A stretch of 64,000 bases of DNA from Acidobacteriota bacterium (GCA_030066195.1 JASJCB010000027.1:16965-80964), one strand, 5' to 3'. Shown: positions 38,007-47,876, numbered from the stretch's first letter. Notes: generated by a model from the sequence alone, not told the origin. Translations and numbers: made by a program.

Positions 38007-39401
38007 ATGTTGGACAAGTTCAAGGATGAATGCGGTGTCTTTGGGATCAAACCCCATCACGAGGCCGCCAACATGACCTACCTGGGTTTATACGCGTTAC
38101 AGCACAGGGGTCAGGAGAGTGCCGGCATCGTTGCGTCCGATCACGGATATTTGACCTGTCACAAACAGATGGGCCTTGTTGCCGATGTTTTTTCCGAGGA
38201 GGCCCTGGCCAGGCTGCCCGGTGACGCCGCGATCGGCCACGTGCGCTATTCCACCGCGGGCGCCAGCCTTTTGGCCAACGCGCAACCCATCCTGATCAAC
38301 TGCCATCACGGCCAGATCGCCATGGCGCATAACGGGAATCTGGTCAATGCCGGCGAGGTCCGGCGTCGGCTGGAAGGGATCGGCTCCATTTTCAATTCCA
38401 ATAGCGATACCGAGGTCATCCTGCACCTGATCGCCAAGAGCAAAAAGAAAACCATCGAGGAAGCTGTCATCGAAGCGCTCAGCCAGGTGAAGGGCGCCTA
38501 TTCCTGTGTATTTATCACCAAAGACAAATTGATCGCCGTGCGCGACCCCCACGGGTTCCGGCCCCTGGTCATGGGCACTCTGGGCGAATCCATCGCGTTT
38601 GCTTCCGAAACCTGCGCCTTCGATTTGATCGGCGCAAACTACGAGCGCGAAATCGAACCGGGCGAAATGATGGTGGTCAACGAGTTGGGCATGCGACGTT
38701 CCAGCCGCCCCTTCAAGGAAAAGCCCGCTCGTCAGTGCATTTTCGAGCACATTTATTTCGCCCGCCCCGACGGGATTATGTTCGGTGAATCTACTCTGGC
38801 CTATCGCGAGCGCCTGGGCGCCAAACTTGCCGAGGAATCCCCGGTCGAGGCCGATATGGTGGTGCCCGTGCCCGATTCGGGCGTGACCGCGGCGATCGGT
38901 TACAGCAACCTGTCCAAAATTCCGTTTGCCTTCGGCCTGATCCGCAACCATTACGTGGGCCGGACCTTCATCGAACCCAAGCAGTCCATTCGCCACTTCG
39001 GTGTGAAGGTAAAGCTTAATCCGGTCAAAAGCCTGATCAAGGGCAAACGGGTACTGTTGGTAGATGATTCCCTGGTGCGCGGCACGACCTCGAGAAAGAT
39101 CATCAAAATGCTGCGCGCGGGCGGCGCCACCGAAGTGCATATGCGCATTACCGCACCGCCCACCACGCATCCCTGCTTCTACGGTATCAACACGCCCACC
39201 CGCAAGGAACTGATCGCCAGTTCCCACACCGTGGAAGAGATCCGCAAGTATATCGAGGCCGATTCGCTGGAGTACATCAGCCTTCAGGGTATGTTGGACT
39301 GCCTGGAGAACTCCAACCCGGATAATTACTGCCATGCCTGCTTTTCGGGCGAGTACATCATCGGCTTCCCCGGCCAGGATAAGGAGTCCATGGAAGTATG
39401 A
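38007..39401 (+). CDS. purF: Amidophosphoribosyltransferase
   Basis: 464 residues; start ATG 38007 behind GGGGAGGA (TTG 38001 possible). [14 protein letters not shown] places the glutaminase nucleophile as Cys9, preceded by a short propeptide as in Bacillus-type enzymes. Glutamine domain: [20 protein letters not shown]. PRTase domain: VVPVPDSG and the PRPP loop [14 protein letters not shown]-terminal cysteines (DCLEN...CHACFSG) suit the iron-sulfur class. Catalyses the first step of purine synthesis. Overlaps the nif3-like gene by 4 bases. Confidence 0.97.
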   Translation: MLDKFKDECGVFGIKPHHEAANMTYLGLYALQHRGQESAGIVASDHGYLTCHKQMGLVADVFSEEALARLPGDAAIGHVRYSTAGASLLANAQPILINCHHGQIAMAHNGNLVNAGEVRRRLEGIGSIFNSNSDTEVILHLIAKSKKKTIEEAVIEALSQVKGAYSCVFITKDKLIAVRDPHGFRPLVMGTLGESIAFASETCAFDLIGANYEREIEPGEMMVVNELGMRRSSRPFKEKPARQCIFEHIYFARPDGIMFGESTLAYRERLGAKLAEESPVEADMVVPVPDSGVTAAIGYSNLSKIPFAFGLIRNHYVGRTFIEPKQSIRHFGVKVKLNPVKSLIKGKRVLLVDDSLVRGTTSRKIIKMLRAGGATEVHMRITAPPTTHPCFYGINTPTRKELIASSHTVEEIRKYIEADSLEYISLQGMLDCLENSNPDNYCHACFSGEYIIGFPGQDKESMEV

Positions 39402-40162
39402 TCGATCTGGGACGACTGGTTTCCAAGCTCAACGATTACCTGGCCGTTGGGGATTTTGACGAGGGCGCCATCAACGGACTTCAGGTTGCCGGCCCCAAAA
39501 AGGTGCGCCGCGTTGCTTTTGCTGTAGACGGCGTGTTGGAGACCTTTCAGAAAGCGGCCGAATTGAACGCCGACATGCTGATCGTGCACCACGGCATCTA
39601 TTGGGGTTACCAGTTTCCCCTGCGCGGCAGCAATTACAAGCGCATCAAAACCCTGATGGACCATGACATCGCCCTCTACGCGGTTCACCTGCCGCTGGAT
39701 GCGCATCCCGAGGTGGGCCATAACGTAACCCTGCTGCGTGAGTTGGGCTGCGATCCCCGGAGCTTCGAACCCTTCGGCAACTACAAGGGCAAGACCATCG
39801 GTTTCATGGGCCGTCTTGCCGAAACTACGCGGGAGGATATCACCCGGCGCTTGGAAACTCTGTTGGGCGGTCCGGTCAAGGAGTTGGGTTTCGGGCCCGA
39901 TACCGTGCGCAGTATTTCCTGCGTTACGGGCGAGGGCGCCGGTTTCGGCCTGGTCAGCGAGGCCAAGATCAAAAACGTCCACTACCATATTTCCGGCGAG
40001 TCGACGCATCCCATCTACCACTTCTGTCGTGAGAATCGGGTGAACCTGGGTTTGGGCGGCCATTACAATACCGAAGTGTGGGGATTGCGTTCCCTGCGCA
40101 CCTGGATAGAGAGTAATTTCGACGTAGATACCTGCTTTATCGATTGTCCCACCGGCCTTTGA
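39398..40162 (+). CDS. NIF3/DUF34 family metal-binding protein
   Basis: 254 residues, ATG overlapping the purF stop (ATGA). Conserved NIF3 metal motifs: LIVHHGIYWG near residue 65, AVHLPLDAHPEVGHN, and GGHYNTE near the C-terminus. Members bind two metal ions; the biochemical role is debated (sometimes annotated GTP cyclohydrolase I type 2). Coupling to purF would fit nucleotide or pterin metabolism; a QueD-like pterin gene lies downstream. Confidence 0.92.
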   Translation: MIDLGRLVSKLNDYLAVGDFDEGAINGLQVAGPKKVRRVAFAVDGVLETFQKAAELNADMLIVHHGIYWGYQFPLRGSNYKRIKTLMDHDIALYAVHLPLDAHPEVGHNVTLLRELGCDPRSFEPFGNYKGKTIGFMGRLAETTREDITRRLETLLGGPVKELGFGPDTVRSISCVTGEGAGFGLVSEAKIKNVHYHISGESTHPIYHFCRENRVNLGLGGHYNTEVWGLRSLRTWIESNFDVDTCFIDCPTGL

Positions 40163-40194
40163 CATTCGGAACACCTCAAAAGGAGCATGACCTC

Positions 40195-40944
40195 ATGCAA
40201 GGACGGCACATTTTGATAACCGGCGGCAGTACCGGCATCGGTTTCGCCATTGCCGAAAAGCTGATCGCGGCGGGCGCCCATGTCCACATCACCGCGCGAA
40301 ACCCTGAGCGTCTTCGGGAAGCCGCCGATCGATTGGGCGGAAATGCTTCGGCTTACCCCGGCGATATCACCTCCAAAGCGGATCGGCAGGACCTGGTGCG
40401 TCAGGTCAGCCTCAATACCGAGGGCAAACTGGACGGCCTGGTATTGAATGCGGCGCGTTACAGCTACCAACCGCTGGAAGGCCAGGACGTGGATGACTTC
40501 GACGATTACTTCCGCACCAATGTGACGGGACCCTTTGCATTGGTGAGCGCCGCGTTGCCCCTTTTACAAGCGGGCGAGGGCAAGAGCATCCTGTTCATTT
40601 CGTCCACCCTGGGTAGTCGGCCGATTGCGGGTGTGGGCGCCTACGCGGCAACCAAGGCCGCGCTCAACAACCTGGCCCAGACCCTTGCTTTGGAGCTGGC
40701 AGCGCAGAATATCCGCGTCAACGCGGTGCTGCCGGGCGTGGTCGATACGCCCATTCACGATCCGCAATCCGAGGGCGATATGAACCGCGAGGACAAACTG
40801 GCCATGTTGGGTCCGCAGCACCCGTTGGGACGCGTGGGTCAACCCGAGGATGTGGCCGAAGCATCGGTGTTTCTGCTTTCGGATAAAGCGGGGTGGGTGA
40901 CCGGCGCTCTGTGGCATGTGGATGGAGGCATCGGGCTTGTCTAA
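40195..40944 (+). CDS. Short-chain dehydrogenase/reductase
   Basis: 249 residues from ATG 40195 (AAGGAG upstream). Classical SDR: cofactor loop TGGSTGIG, NAARY (NNAG-like), catalytic Ser in FISSTLGS and YAATK at the active site, and a C-terminal GALWHVDGGIG. The Arg in the second strand (ARNPER) suggests NADP(H). The substrate is not predictable. Its end overlaps the QueD-like gene. Confidence 0.92.
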   Translation: MQGRHILITGGSTGIGFAIAEKLIAAGAHVHITARNPERLREAADRLGGNASAYPGDITSKADRQDLVRQVSLNTEGKLDGLVLNAARYSYQPLEGQDVDDFDDYFRTNVTGPFALVSAALPLLQAGEGKSILFISSTLGSRPIAGVGAYAATKAALNNLAQTLALELAAQNIRVNAVLPGVVDTPIHDPQSEGDMNREDKLAMLGPQHPLGRVGQPEDVAEASVFLLSDKAGWVTGALWHVDGGIGLV

Positions 40945-41338
40945 TGTCTGCTTCTGCCGGCGCGTGCACTTCCGGGCAGCCCATCACTACGCCCGGGCGG
41001 ATCTCGACGAGGCCGGTAACCGGGAGCGTTTCGGCGACAGCGCCCTGCCGCATTTCCATGACTGGACCCTGACGATCTGGTTGCAGGGACCCTTGAATGA
41101 CGACGGCATGATCGTTGACCTGATGCAGGTGGACGCCGCCTTGGATGAAGTGGTGGTTCAACCCTTTCACCAACAGCATATCAACCGGGTCGATCCCTTC
41201 TTCAAAACCCGGCAGCCCACCAATGAGGTCTTGGCCGGTTATTTTGCCCGGAAACTCATGCCCTTTTTTCCTTATAATAAGCTTGTGCGCTTGCGTATCG
41301 CCGAGGACGACGACTTGTTTGCGGAGTGGACCCCGTGA
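40937..41338 (+). CDS. 6-pyruvoyl-tetrahydropterin synthase / QueD-like protein
   Basis: 133 residues from a TTG at 40937, GGAGG 8 bases upstream, overlapping the SDR stop by 8 bases. Zinc-binding histidines: VHFRAAHHY and HFHDWTLTIWLQG; DDGMIVDLMQVD and a late Glu (RIAEDDD) complete the T-fold. Family members make 6-carboxy-tetrahydropterin (queuosine) or 6-pyruvoyl-tetrahydropterin. The CxxxHxxxH signature of QueD is not obvious, so the exact reaction is open. Overlaps maf (GTGA). Confidence 0.85.
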   Translation: MSNVCFCRRVHFRAAHHYARADLDEAGNRERFGDSALPHFHDWTLTIWLQGPLNDDGMIVDLMQVDAALDEVVVQPFHQQHINRVDPFFKTRQPTNEVLAGYFARKLMPFFPYNKLVRLRIAEDDDLFAEWTP

Positions 41339-41928
41339 AACCCATATTGCTCGCCACTCAATCCAAGTACAAAATAGCGCTGTTCGAAACACTGGGCCTG
41401 CCCTTCGAGACAGCGGCGCCGCCTTTTGAAGAGTTTATCGACCCCACGCTGCACCCGGAGCAGTTGGCCCTTACCCTGGCCAGGGGCAAGGCGGAGTCCC
41501 TGGCCGAGGATTGGCCGCACCACCTGATCATCGGCGCGGACCAGGTGCTGGCCCTGGGCGACGAGGTGCTGACCAAACCGGGAACGGTGGACAAAACGGT
41601 CGCGCAGTTGAAACGTCTGAGCGGCAAAACCCACCGCCTGCACACGGCCTTCGCGATCATCGAGCCGGATACGGGCCGCGCGGTGGAAGATGCGGTGCAT
41701 GCCAGTATTTCCTTTCACGGGAACCTGTCGGAAGACTATCTGCGCAAGATGGTAGAGGCGGACAAGAGCTGGGACTGCGTGGGCGGCTATAAATTCGAGA
41801 GTCGGGGCGTGATGCTGATGAGTAGGGTAGAAACCCAAGACACCAACGCCATCGTCGGCCTTCCCCTGATCGCCCTTATCGAGGCCCTGTCCATTTGGGG
41901 CTTCTTCGAGGAACGATTCGAGGCATGA
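41335..41928 (+). CDS. maf: Maf-type nucleotide pyrophosphatase
   Basis: 197 residues from GTG 41335 (GTG 41326 possible). ILLATQSKYKIALFETLGLPF is the substrate loop, EEFIDP the first acidic site, LIIGADQVLALGDEVLTKP the metal-binding strand, and DCVGGYKFESRGVML the later signature. Hydrolyses non-canonical or modified nucleoside triphosphates (house-cleaning). Last gene of the purF-to-maf run. Confidence 0.9.
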   Translation: MKPILLATQSKYKIALFETLGLPFETAAPPFEEFIDPTLHPEQLALTLARGKAESLAEDWPHHLIIGADQVLALGDEVLTKPGTVDKTVAQLKRLSGKTHRLHTAFAIIEPDTGRAVEDAVHASISFHGNLSEDYLRKMVEADKSWDCVGGYKFESRGVMLMSRVETQDTNAIVGLPLIALIEALSIWGFFEERFEA

Positions 41929-42017
41929 AGTCCTGCCAACACGTATTGCCGGCATGCATGCAAATATACTCGAAACAGTAGTGCTTCGCTGTATGATCGA
42001 TGCTGTCGGTTTCTCGT

Positions 42018-42116
42018 TTGCCTTGAGTTTCTGAAGAAAACAAGGCCTGTTTGCCTTGAGTTTCTGAAGATTAAACCGCATAATTGCCTTGAGTTTCTGC
42101 AAACTCAGCATGAAAT
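42018..42116. repeat. Three tandem 33-bp repeats ahead of the DUF4143 ATPase gene
   Basis: A 20-base core (TTGCCTTGAGTTTCTGAAGA) recurs at 42018, 42051 and 42084, exactly 33 bases apart; the third has two changes at its end. The array ends about 20 bases before the ATPase start. Period and closeness to the promoter suggest operator-like iterons; only three units and no cas genes argue against CRISPR. Confidence 0.75.
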
Positions 42117-42134
42117 TACAACGGGGTATTCGTC

Positions 42135-43439
42135 TTGAGGCGTGATGTAGCAAGGCATCTAGAGAATTGGAAGCGTCAGGAGCGGCGACAGGTGCTTTTG
42201 CTGAGGGGGGCGCGGCAGGTAGGCAAGACCTGGTCCGCCCGCAAATTGGGGGAATCCTTCCCTCACTTTCTGGAAGTCAACTTCGATGAAATCCCGGAGG
42301 TCGCAAGGTTTTGGGAAGGCGCCCTCACCCCGGGGGCCATTGTCGAACAATTATCGGCCTATTTCGATGTACCGGTTATTCCCGGCAAAACCTTGCTCTT
42401 CCTGGATGAAATTCAGGCATGTCCCAATGCTTTGCGTTCCCTTCGCTACTTTTATGAAAAAATGCCCGACCTGCACGTTATTGGGGCCGGCTCTCTATTG
42501 GCCTTCTCGTTGGACCAGATTCCATCTTTCGGAGTCGGTCGTATCACCTCTCTGTATATGTACCCTTTGACCTTTTACGAGTTTCTTGACGCGGTGGGTG
42601 GAGGCGGCCTTCGCTCCATGGTTTCAAAACCCTCTCAAGAACCCCTGGCCGACCCAATTCACAACAAACTACTGGAAAAATATCGGATCTATCAAATGAT
42701 CGGCGGATTGCCCGCGGTAGTGGCGCATTATAGTCAAAACAGTGATCTGAGGGGTTGTCGAAACCTGTTGGATAATCTGGTAACCTCCTACCAGGATGAT
42801 TTCGCAAAATATAAAAAGCGCTCGCCGGTCCTTAAAATTCAAGAAGTGTTTCAAGCCGTTCCCTTCCAAGCGGGCCGCAAATTCAAATACGTAGATGTGG
42901 CCGGCGGAGAAAAAACACACGGCTATCGAGATGCGTTGGACCTGTTGATCAAGGCCGGGCTTGCTTATAAGATCCATCACACATCCGCCCGCGGAATACC
43001 TCTTGGTGCTCAGGTGGATCCCCGGAAATTCAAGGTCATCCTATTCGACCTGGGGATCCATCAAAACCTGTTGGGGCTGGATTTCAAGCAAGGTCTTCTA
43101 CCGGGGCCGGAAACCTTGATCAACAAAGGGCCTGTCGCCGAATGTTTTGCCGGGTTGGAGGTAATCGCTCAATCCTCACGCCCGCCGGGTGTTTATTACT
43201 GGCATCGCGAGGCGCGCTCCAGCAATGCCGAGGTGGATTATGTGATTCAAATTGGAAAACAGATTGTCCCTATAGAGATCAAATCGAGCAGAAGGGGTCA
43301 AATGCAAAGCATGCATTTATTTTTGGCAGACAGGCCGGATTGTTACGGCGTCCGCGCCTCTCACGAAAATTTCGGCGCCATGGACCGTATCCGCATTATG
43401 CCGCTGTATGCCGTCTCCAATTTAGTGCGCGAAACCTGA
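42135..43439 (+). CDS. AAA ATPase with C-terminal DUF4143 domain
   Basis: 434 residues from TTG 42135 (GGGG 9 bases upstream). Walker A LLRGARQVGKTWSAR, Walker B TLLFLDEIQ, an arginine-type sensor region, a winged-helix-like linker (about 200-310) and the DUF4143 restriction-endonuclease-like fold with EVDYVIQIG and PIEIKSS (D/E-x-K pattern). This family is widespread, patchy and of unknown function, often linked with mobile DNA. It stands alone, in slightly AT-richer DNA, behind a three-copy 33-bp repeat. Confidence 0.88.
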   Translation: MRRDVARHLENWKRQERRQVLLLRGARQVGKTWSARKLGESFPHFLEVNFDEIPEVARFWEGALTPGAIVEQLSAYFDVPVIPGKTLLFLDEIQACPNALRSLRYFYEKMPDLHVIGAGSLLAFSLDQIPSFGVGRITSLYMYPLTFYEFLDAVGGGGLRSMVSKPSQEPLADPIHNKLLEKYRIYQMIGGLPAVVAHYSQNSDLRGCRNLLDNLVTSYQDDFAKYKKRSPVLKIQEVFQAVPFQAGRKFKYVDVAGGEKTHGYRDALDLLIKAGLAYKIHHTSARGIPLGAQVDPRKFKVILFDLGIHQNLLGLDFKQGLLPGPETLINKGPVAECFAGLEVIAQSSRPPGVYYWHREARSSNAEVDYVIQIGKQIVPIEIKSSRRGQMQSMHLFLADRPDCYGVRASHENFGAMDRIRIMPLYAVSNLVRET

Positions 43440-43502
43440 TTCCAGTTCTCCTGGATTGCCCGGTCGAATGCGTCAATTGCTTACGGGCTGTCTCGTTGCA
43501 GG

Positions 43503-44255
43503 TTACTTGCGGTAACGGGCCAGGACCTCGTGGAACTTGCCCTCGGTCCAACACTCGGCGAAGAGAGCGGTCTCGCGTTCCCTGAAGGTGTCGATGTCGT
43601 CGCGGTAGAGCTGCCGCGACAGTTCCAGGAAGGCGGCTACGGCGCGGGGGTCGTTTTCGTGAATCTTTCGGGCCAGGCCGAGCACCTCGTCCATCAGGTT
43701 TTCGCGGGGCACGATCTGGTCGATGAAACCCACGCGCAGGGCTTCCTCGGCCGTGGTGTCCTCCGCCGTCAGGAACAATCGCAGAGCCCTGCCTCTGCCC
43801 ACCATGCGAAACAGGCGCAATCCGCCGCCCCAGCCGGTAATAATACCGTTCCTGGCCTGACGGAAGGAGAAATGTGCGCCCTCGACCGCAATGCGGAAGT
43901 GGCAAGCGGTCAGGATCTCGCAACCGCCGCCGTAACTATTGCCGTTGACCGCGCCGATCACCACCCGCGGCCCGTGATAAATGCGGTCCAGGATGCGCTG
44001 CATGCGATGGGACATGGCCAGCACGTGTTTTTCCTCGGTCATGCCGGCAAAGTATTTGAGATCGCCGCCGGAACAAAACGTCTTTTCACCCGCGCCGGTC
44101 AATACGATGGTGCGAATGCTATCATCTTCCTCGATCCGAGTGATCGCGGCTTCAAATTGAGACATGGTATCGGCGTCCAAGGCATTGTGCACCGTCTCGC
44201 GGTTGATGGTCAGCGTGGCAATCCCGTCGGCAAATTCGGTCAACAGTGAACTCAT
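43503..44255 (-). CDS. Enoyl-CoA hydratase/isomerase family protein
   Basis: 250 residues from ATG 44255 (TTGGAG upstream). The crotonase fold is clear: oxyanion-hole segments CSGGDLKYF and NSYGGGCEILTACHFRIA. The first catalytic Glu (GGGCE) is kept, but the second, normally in QPE before the GxxPGxGG loop, appears to be Gln (FRQARNGIITGWGGG). That change is seen in crotonases that are not simple hydratases, for example decarboxylases. The substrate is therefore uncertain. Monocistronic. Confidence 0.85.
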   Translation of the reverse strand: MSSLLTEFADGIATLTINRETVHNALDADTMSQFEAAITRIEEDDSIRTIVLTGAGEKTFCSGGDLKYFAGMTEEKHVLAMSHRMQRILDRIYHGPRVVIGAVNGNSYGGGCEILTACHFRIAVEGAHFSFRQARNGIITGWGGGLRLFRMVGRGRALRLFLTAEDTTAEEALRVGFIDQIVPRENLMDEVLGLARKIHENDPRAVAAFLELSRQLYRDDIDTFRERETALFAECWTEGKFHEVLARYRK

Positions 44256-44464
44256 GAAAAGCTCCAAGTCGCTGGTTTCAAGCACATAGACCGGCGCGAT
44301 CATACCCGGCCTCGCAAGTTTCCTAGAGTAGCACACCTACTGAAACGGGCAGGAAGGAAAAATGCCGGGAGGCGGGTCGAAAACGCATCAGTTTCCACGG
44401 ACTTTTAATGAAACAAACTTTCCCCGCGGGTGCTCGATACCCGGCCGAGAGCCCGAACGCGAAA

Positions 44465-44488
44465 AGGGAAGGGCGCAGGCCCTTCCCT
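44465..44488 (-). terminator. Terminator of the pnt operon
   Basis: A 10-bp perfect stem (AGGGAAGGGC with GCCCTTCCCT), 4-base loop, then TTTTC on the minus strand, 40 bases past the pntB stop. Confidence 0.65.
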
Positions 44489-44526
44489 CTTACCTTGCAA
44501 CTGGAAACCGGCAACTTGTAACTTGC

Positions 44527-45957
44527 TTAGTCCAGTTCCTTGATCTCTTTGACCAGGTCGCCCATGATCTTTTTGGCGTCGCCGAAGAGCATGAGGTTGT
44601 TGTCGTAGTTGAACAAGTCGTTGGGAATGGCCGCGAAACCCGGGCTGAGGCTCCGTTTGATGACGAAGCTGGTTTTCGCTTCCCAAACCTTGAGCACCGG
44701 CATCCCGTAGATGGGGCTGTCATTCTCGGTGATCGCCGCGGGATTGACCACGTCGTTGGCGCCCAAAACGATCGAGACATCCGCGTTTTTGAAGTCCTCG
44801 TTGATATCGTCCAAGTCCTTCAATTGCTCGTGCGGCACGTTGGACTCGGCCAGGAGTACGTTCATGTGACCGGGCATTCGACCGGCCACCGGGTGGATGG
44901 CATAGCGTACGCGGGCGCCGCGTTTGATGAGGGCGTCGGCGAATTCCTTGGTGACGTGTTGGGCCTGGGCCACGGCCAGGCCGTAACCGGGCACCACGAT
45001 CACTTCGTGGGCGCCTTCCAGGATCATGGCCGCTTCCTCGGCGCCGCAGGACTTGACGTTCGGGTAGGCGTCGCCGCCCTTGCCTCCGCCGCCTGCCGCG
45101 GGTTCCGCGCCGAAGCCGCCGAAGAGCACGTTGGCCAGCGAGCGGTTCATGGCCTTACACATGATTTGCGTGAGGATCAAACCGGAGGCCCCGACCAGGG
45201 CGCCGCTGATGATAAGCACGTTGTTGGTCAGGACGAAGCCGGCCGCGGCCGCCGCGATTCCGGAGTAGGAGTTCAGCAATGAGATAACCACCGGCATATC
45301 GGCGCCGCCGATGGGGATGACCAGCAGCACGCCCAACAGCAGGGCGATGGCGACGACGGCGATAACGGCGGTCCGGGCACTACCCACCACGGGCAGTTCC
45401 GCGGTCAATCCCGAACCGGATTCAGCGCCCGTCACGGTCAGTACGATCAAGGCGATCGCACCCAGCAACAGGATTGCATTCAACAGGTGTTGGCCCGGGA
45501 ACAAGATGGGCTGCCCGGAAACGGTGCCGTTCAGTTTCCCGAAGGCGATCAAGCTACCGGTGAAGGTAACGCCGCCGATGAGGATGGACAGGAAGGTGGT
45601 GACCGTGTTGTCGACAGTCGAAAACTGAAAGCCGACGGCAAACACCAGCGAGGAGGCAACCAGGGCCGAGGCGCCGCCGCCGAAGCCGTTGAAGATGGCC
45701 ACCATTTCGGGCATGGCCGTCATCTTCACCTTCAGGGCCAGGATGGACCCGACCAGACCGCCCAATACCATGCCGGCAATGATCCAGCGGTAGTCCACGG
45801 TGCCCATGTCCAGAAGGGTGGCGACCACGGCCAGAAACATGGCGGACGAGGACAGCATGTTGCCGCGACGGGCGGTTTTCACTTTGGTCAACATCTTCAA
45901 GCCCATGATGAAGAGGATGGAAGCAATCAGGTAAAGCAGTGCAACGATGGTATTCAA
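44527..45957 (-). CDS. pntB: NAD(P) transhydrogenase subunit beta
   Basis: 476 residues. About nine membrane segments are followed by the NADP(H)-binding domain III: VIVVPGYGLAVAQAQHV, HPVAGRMPGHMNVLLAE, LGANDVVNPAA and YGMPVLKVWEAK. Uses the proton motive force to reduce NADP+ with NADH. Its start is 1 base from the pntAb stop. Confidence 0.96.
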   Translation of the reverse strand: MNTIVALLYLIASILFIMGLKMLTKVKTARRGNMLSSSAMFLAVVATLLDMGTVDYRWIIAGMVLGGLVGSILALKVKMTAMPEMVAIFNGFGGGASALVASSLVFAVGFQFSTVDNTVTTFLSILIGGVTFTGSLIAFGKLNGTVSGQPILFPGQHLLNAILLLGAIALIVLTVTGAESGSGLTAELPVVGSARTAVIAVVAIALLLGVLLVIPIGGADMPVVISLLNSYSGIAAAAAGFVLTNNVLIISGALVGASGLILTQIMCKAMNRSLANVLFGGFGAEPAAGGGGKGGDAYPNVKSCGAEEAAMILEGAHEVIVVPGYGLAVAQAQHVTKEFADALIKRGARVRYAIHPVAGRMPGHMNVLLAESNVPHEQLKDLDDINEDFKNADVSIVLGANDVVNPAAITENDSPIYGMPVLKVWEAKTSFVIKRSLSPGFAAIPNDLFNYDNNLMLFGDAKKIMGDLVKEIKELD

Positions 45958-45958
45958 T

Positions 45959-46243
45959 CTACTTCCCCTTTGACTTGAACATCGCCAACATGCGGTCGGT
46001 AACCATAAAACCGCCGACCACGTTGATGGTGGCGAAGGTAATGGCGACGAATCCCAGGATATTGGCCAGGTCTACATTGGCGGTTTTGGCGCAGAACAGG
46101 GCGCCGACAATGGTGATGCCCGAGACGGCGTTGGCCCCGGACATAAGCGGCGTGTGCAGGGTGGGCGGGATCTTGGTAATGATCTCGAAGCCTACAAACA
46201 CGGCCAGGGCAAAGACATAGATTCCTATCAATAGTGGTGACAT
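45959..46243 (-). CDS. pntAB: NAD(P) transhydrogenase subunit alpha part 2 (membrane)
   Basis: 94 residues from ATG 46243, GGAGG upstream, sharing one base with the pntAa stop. Three membrane helices (SPLLIGIYVFALAVFVGFEI, SGANAVSGITIVGALFCA, FVAITFATINVVGGF) with PPTLHTPLMSG between. A split alpha subunit (three-gene operon) is usual in many bacteria. Confidence 0.94.
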   Translation of the reverse strand: MSPLLIGIYVFALAVFVGFEIITKIPPTLHTPLMSGANAVSGITIVGALFCAKTANVDLANILGFVAITFATINVVGGFMVTDRMLAMFKSKGK

Positions 46244-47385
46244 CAATTGCCTCCTTCGTCCAGGAGCTTCTTCGTGGGCTCGTGGCGCACGGCTCCGTCA
46301 TGGGTCAGCAGGGCGCCGTCGGTAACGGGTTCCTCCAGGTCGATGACCAATTCCCCTTCCTTGGCGATGTGCGTCACCAGGTTCAACAGGTTGCGCGCGT
46401 AGAGTTGACTGGCGTGAACCTGCATCATGGCGGGTAGGTTCAACTCGCCGATGATGGTGACGCCGTGTTTGACCACGGTTTTGCCGGGTTCGGCCAGTTC
46501 GCAGTTCCCGCCCTGTTGGACGGCCAGATCCACGATGACCGAACCTTCCGGCATCTGCTTGACGATATCTTCGTTGATCAGAACGGGAGCGGGCCGTCCG
46601 GGGATGAGCGCGGTGGTAATGACCACGTCGGCCTGGGCCATGCGTTTGCCCACTTCCTCGCGCTGGCGGCGCAGGAAATCTTCGCTCTGTTCCTTGGCGT
46701 AACCGCCCTGGTCCTCCATATCCTCGTCGGTTTCAACCATGATGAACTTGGCGCCTAGACTCTCGATCTGTTCCTTCACGGCCAGGCGGACGTCGGAGGC
46801 TTCCACGGTGGCGCCCAGGCGACGGGCGGTGGCGATGGCTTGGAGCCCGGCCACACCGGCGCCCAGGATCACGACCTTGGCCGGGGTGATGGTGCCGGCG
46901 GCGGTCATCAGCAGGGGAAAGTACTTACCCAGGGCATTGGCGCCCAACAGTACGGCCTTGTAGCCGGCGATGGATGCCTGAGAGCTCAGCGAATCCATCT
47001 TCTGGGCAATGGTGATGCGCGGCACCAGGTTCATGGAAAAGGTACTGATCTTGCGCGCGCACAGTTGCTTGACCAGCGGTAATTCATTGGAGGGAACGAT
47101 GTGGGTAATCAGCACCGCGCCCTCTTTGATCATCTCGACCTCTGATTCTAAAGGCGCGTCTACTTTGAAGATGAGGTCGGCCTTGCCGTAACCTTCCGCG
47201 GGGCTGTCTACAAAGGTTGCGCCCGCTTCTTCAAAGTCGGCATCGCCGATAAACGCCGGTGAACCGGCGCCGCGCTCGACGACCACGGCGAATCCGGCCT
47301 TGACCAGTTTCTTCACGGTCTCCGGCGTCGCCGCGACCCGCTTTTCGAGTTCGCGGATTTCTCTGGGGACAAATATTTGTGCCAT
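46243..47385 (-). CDS. pntAA: NAD(P) transhydrogenase subunit alpha part 1 (NAD-binding)
   Basis: 380 residues, related to alanine dehydrogenase. IFVPREIRELEKRVAATPE at the start, FKVDAPLESEVEMIKEG, and the NAD-binding VVILGAGVAGLQAIATARRL with EASDVR; ALIPGRPAPVLI follows. It has the mobile-loop tyrosine-region equivalent of soluble domain I. First gene of the operon; the ribosome site is weak. Confidence 0.95.
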   Translation of the reverse strand: MAQIFVPREIRELEKRVAATPETVKKLVKAGFAVVVERGAGSPAFIGDADFEEAGATFVDSPAEGYGKADLIFKVDAPLESEVEMIKEGAVLITHIVPSNELPLVKQLCARKISTFSMNLVPRITIAQKMDSLSSQASIAGYKAVLLGANALGKYFPLLMTAAGTITPAKVVILGAGVAGLQAIATARRLGATVEASDVRLAVKEQIESLGAKFIMVETDEDMEDQGGYAKEQSEDFLRRQREEVGKRMAQADVVITTALIPGRPAPVLINEDIVKQMPEGSVIVDLAVQQGGNCELAEPGKTVVKHGVTIIGELNLPAMMQVHASQLYARNLLNLVTHIAKEGELVIDLEEPVTDGALLTHDGAVRHEPTKKLLDEGGN

Positions 47386-47876
47386 AGATACACTCGCTTA
47401 TGGTACATGGAAAGTGAGAACGCTGTCTAAAAGCGCCTTAGGGCGCGCCGTACTAGACAAATCGTCGGGTTTTCAAGCAAATCTTAGCCGCTACAGGCTG
47501 AATTGCAAGCTCTTTCTTCAGCTTGAGGCAAGTTTTACGGCCCACCCCCGACAAGGCATGCTAAGTTATTTCTCGGCATAAAGTTATCATGCTCGTTCTG
47601 CCCGCGTCATCGGGCCGGAATCGGCAAGATTAAGCTTTTTTTATCTTTTTGCTTGGTTACCCGTCTCAGTTCCTTTAAAATAATGTGGTTCGAGGGTGAA
47701 AACGCTTTTTGGTTCGTTTTGAAGATCCCGATTTTTTGATCTACGCCAAAAGCATTTTCAAGCTGGTAGGAAGCAAGCGAGACAGCGGCCGCTTTTTATG
47801 ATTTCAGTATTCCTAAGGGTGTTAAAACTCACCCCTACTTTCACCTTATACTTTTAGTTAGCTCGGAGCAACATTC
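47386..47876. other. Divergent intergenic region, AT-rich
   Basis: 490 bases between pntAa and the SNF2 gene, noticeably richer in A/T. It holds an imperfect inverted repeat (GAAAACGCTTTTTGG at 47698-47712 with CCAAAAGCATTTTC at about 47746-47759) about 120 bases before the helicase gene. No coding frame or RNA family recognised. Confidence 0.4.

Noticed and set aside
42018..42116. Short CRISPR array
   Set aside because: Only three 20-base repeats with 13-base gaps, no cas genes, and the gaps are too short for spacers.
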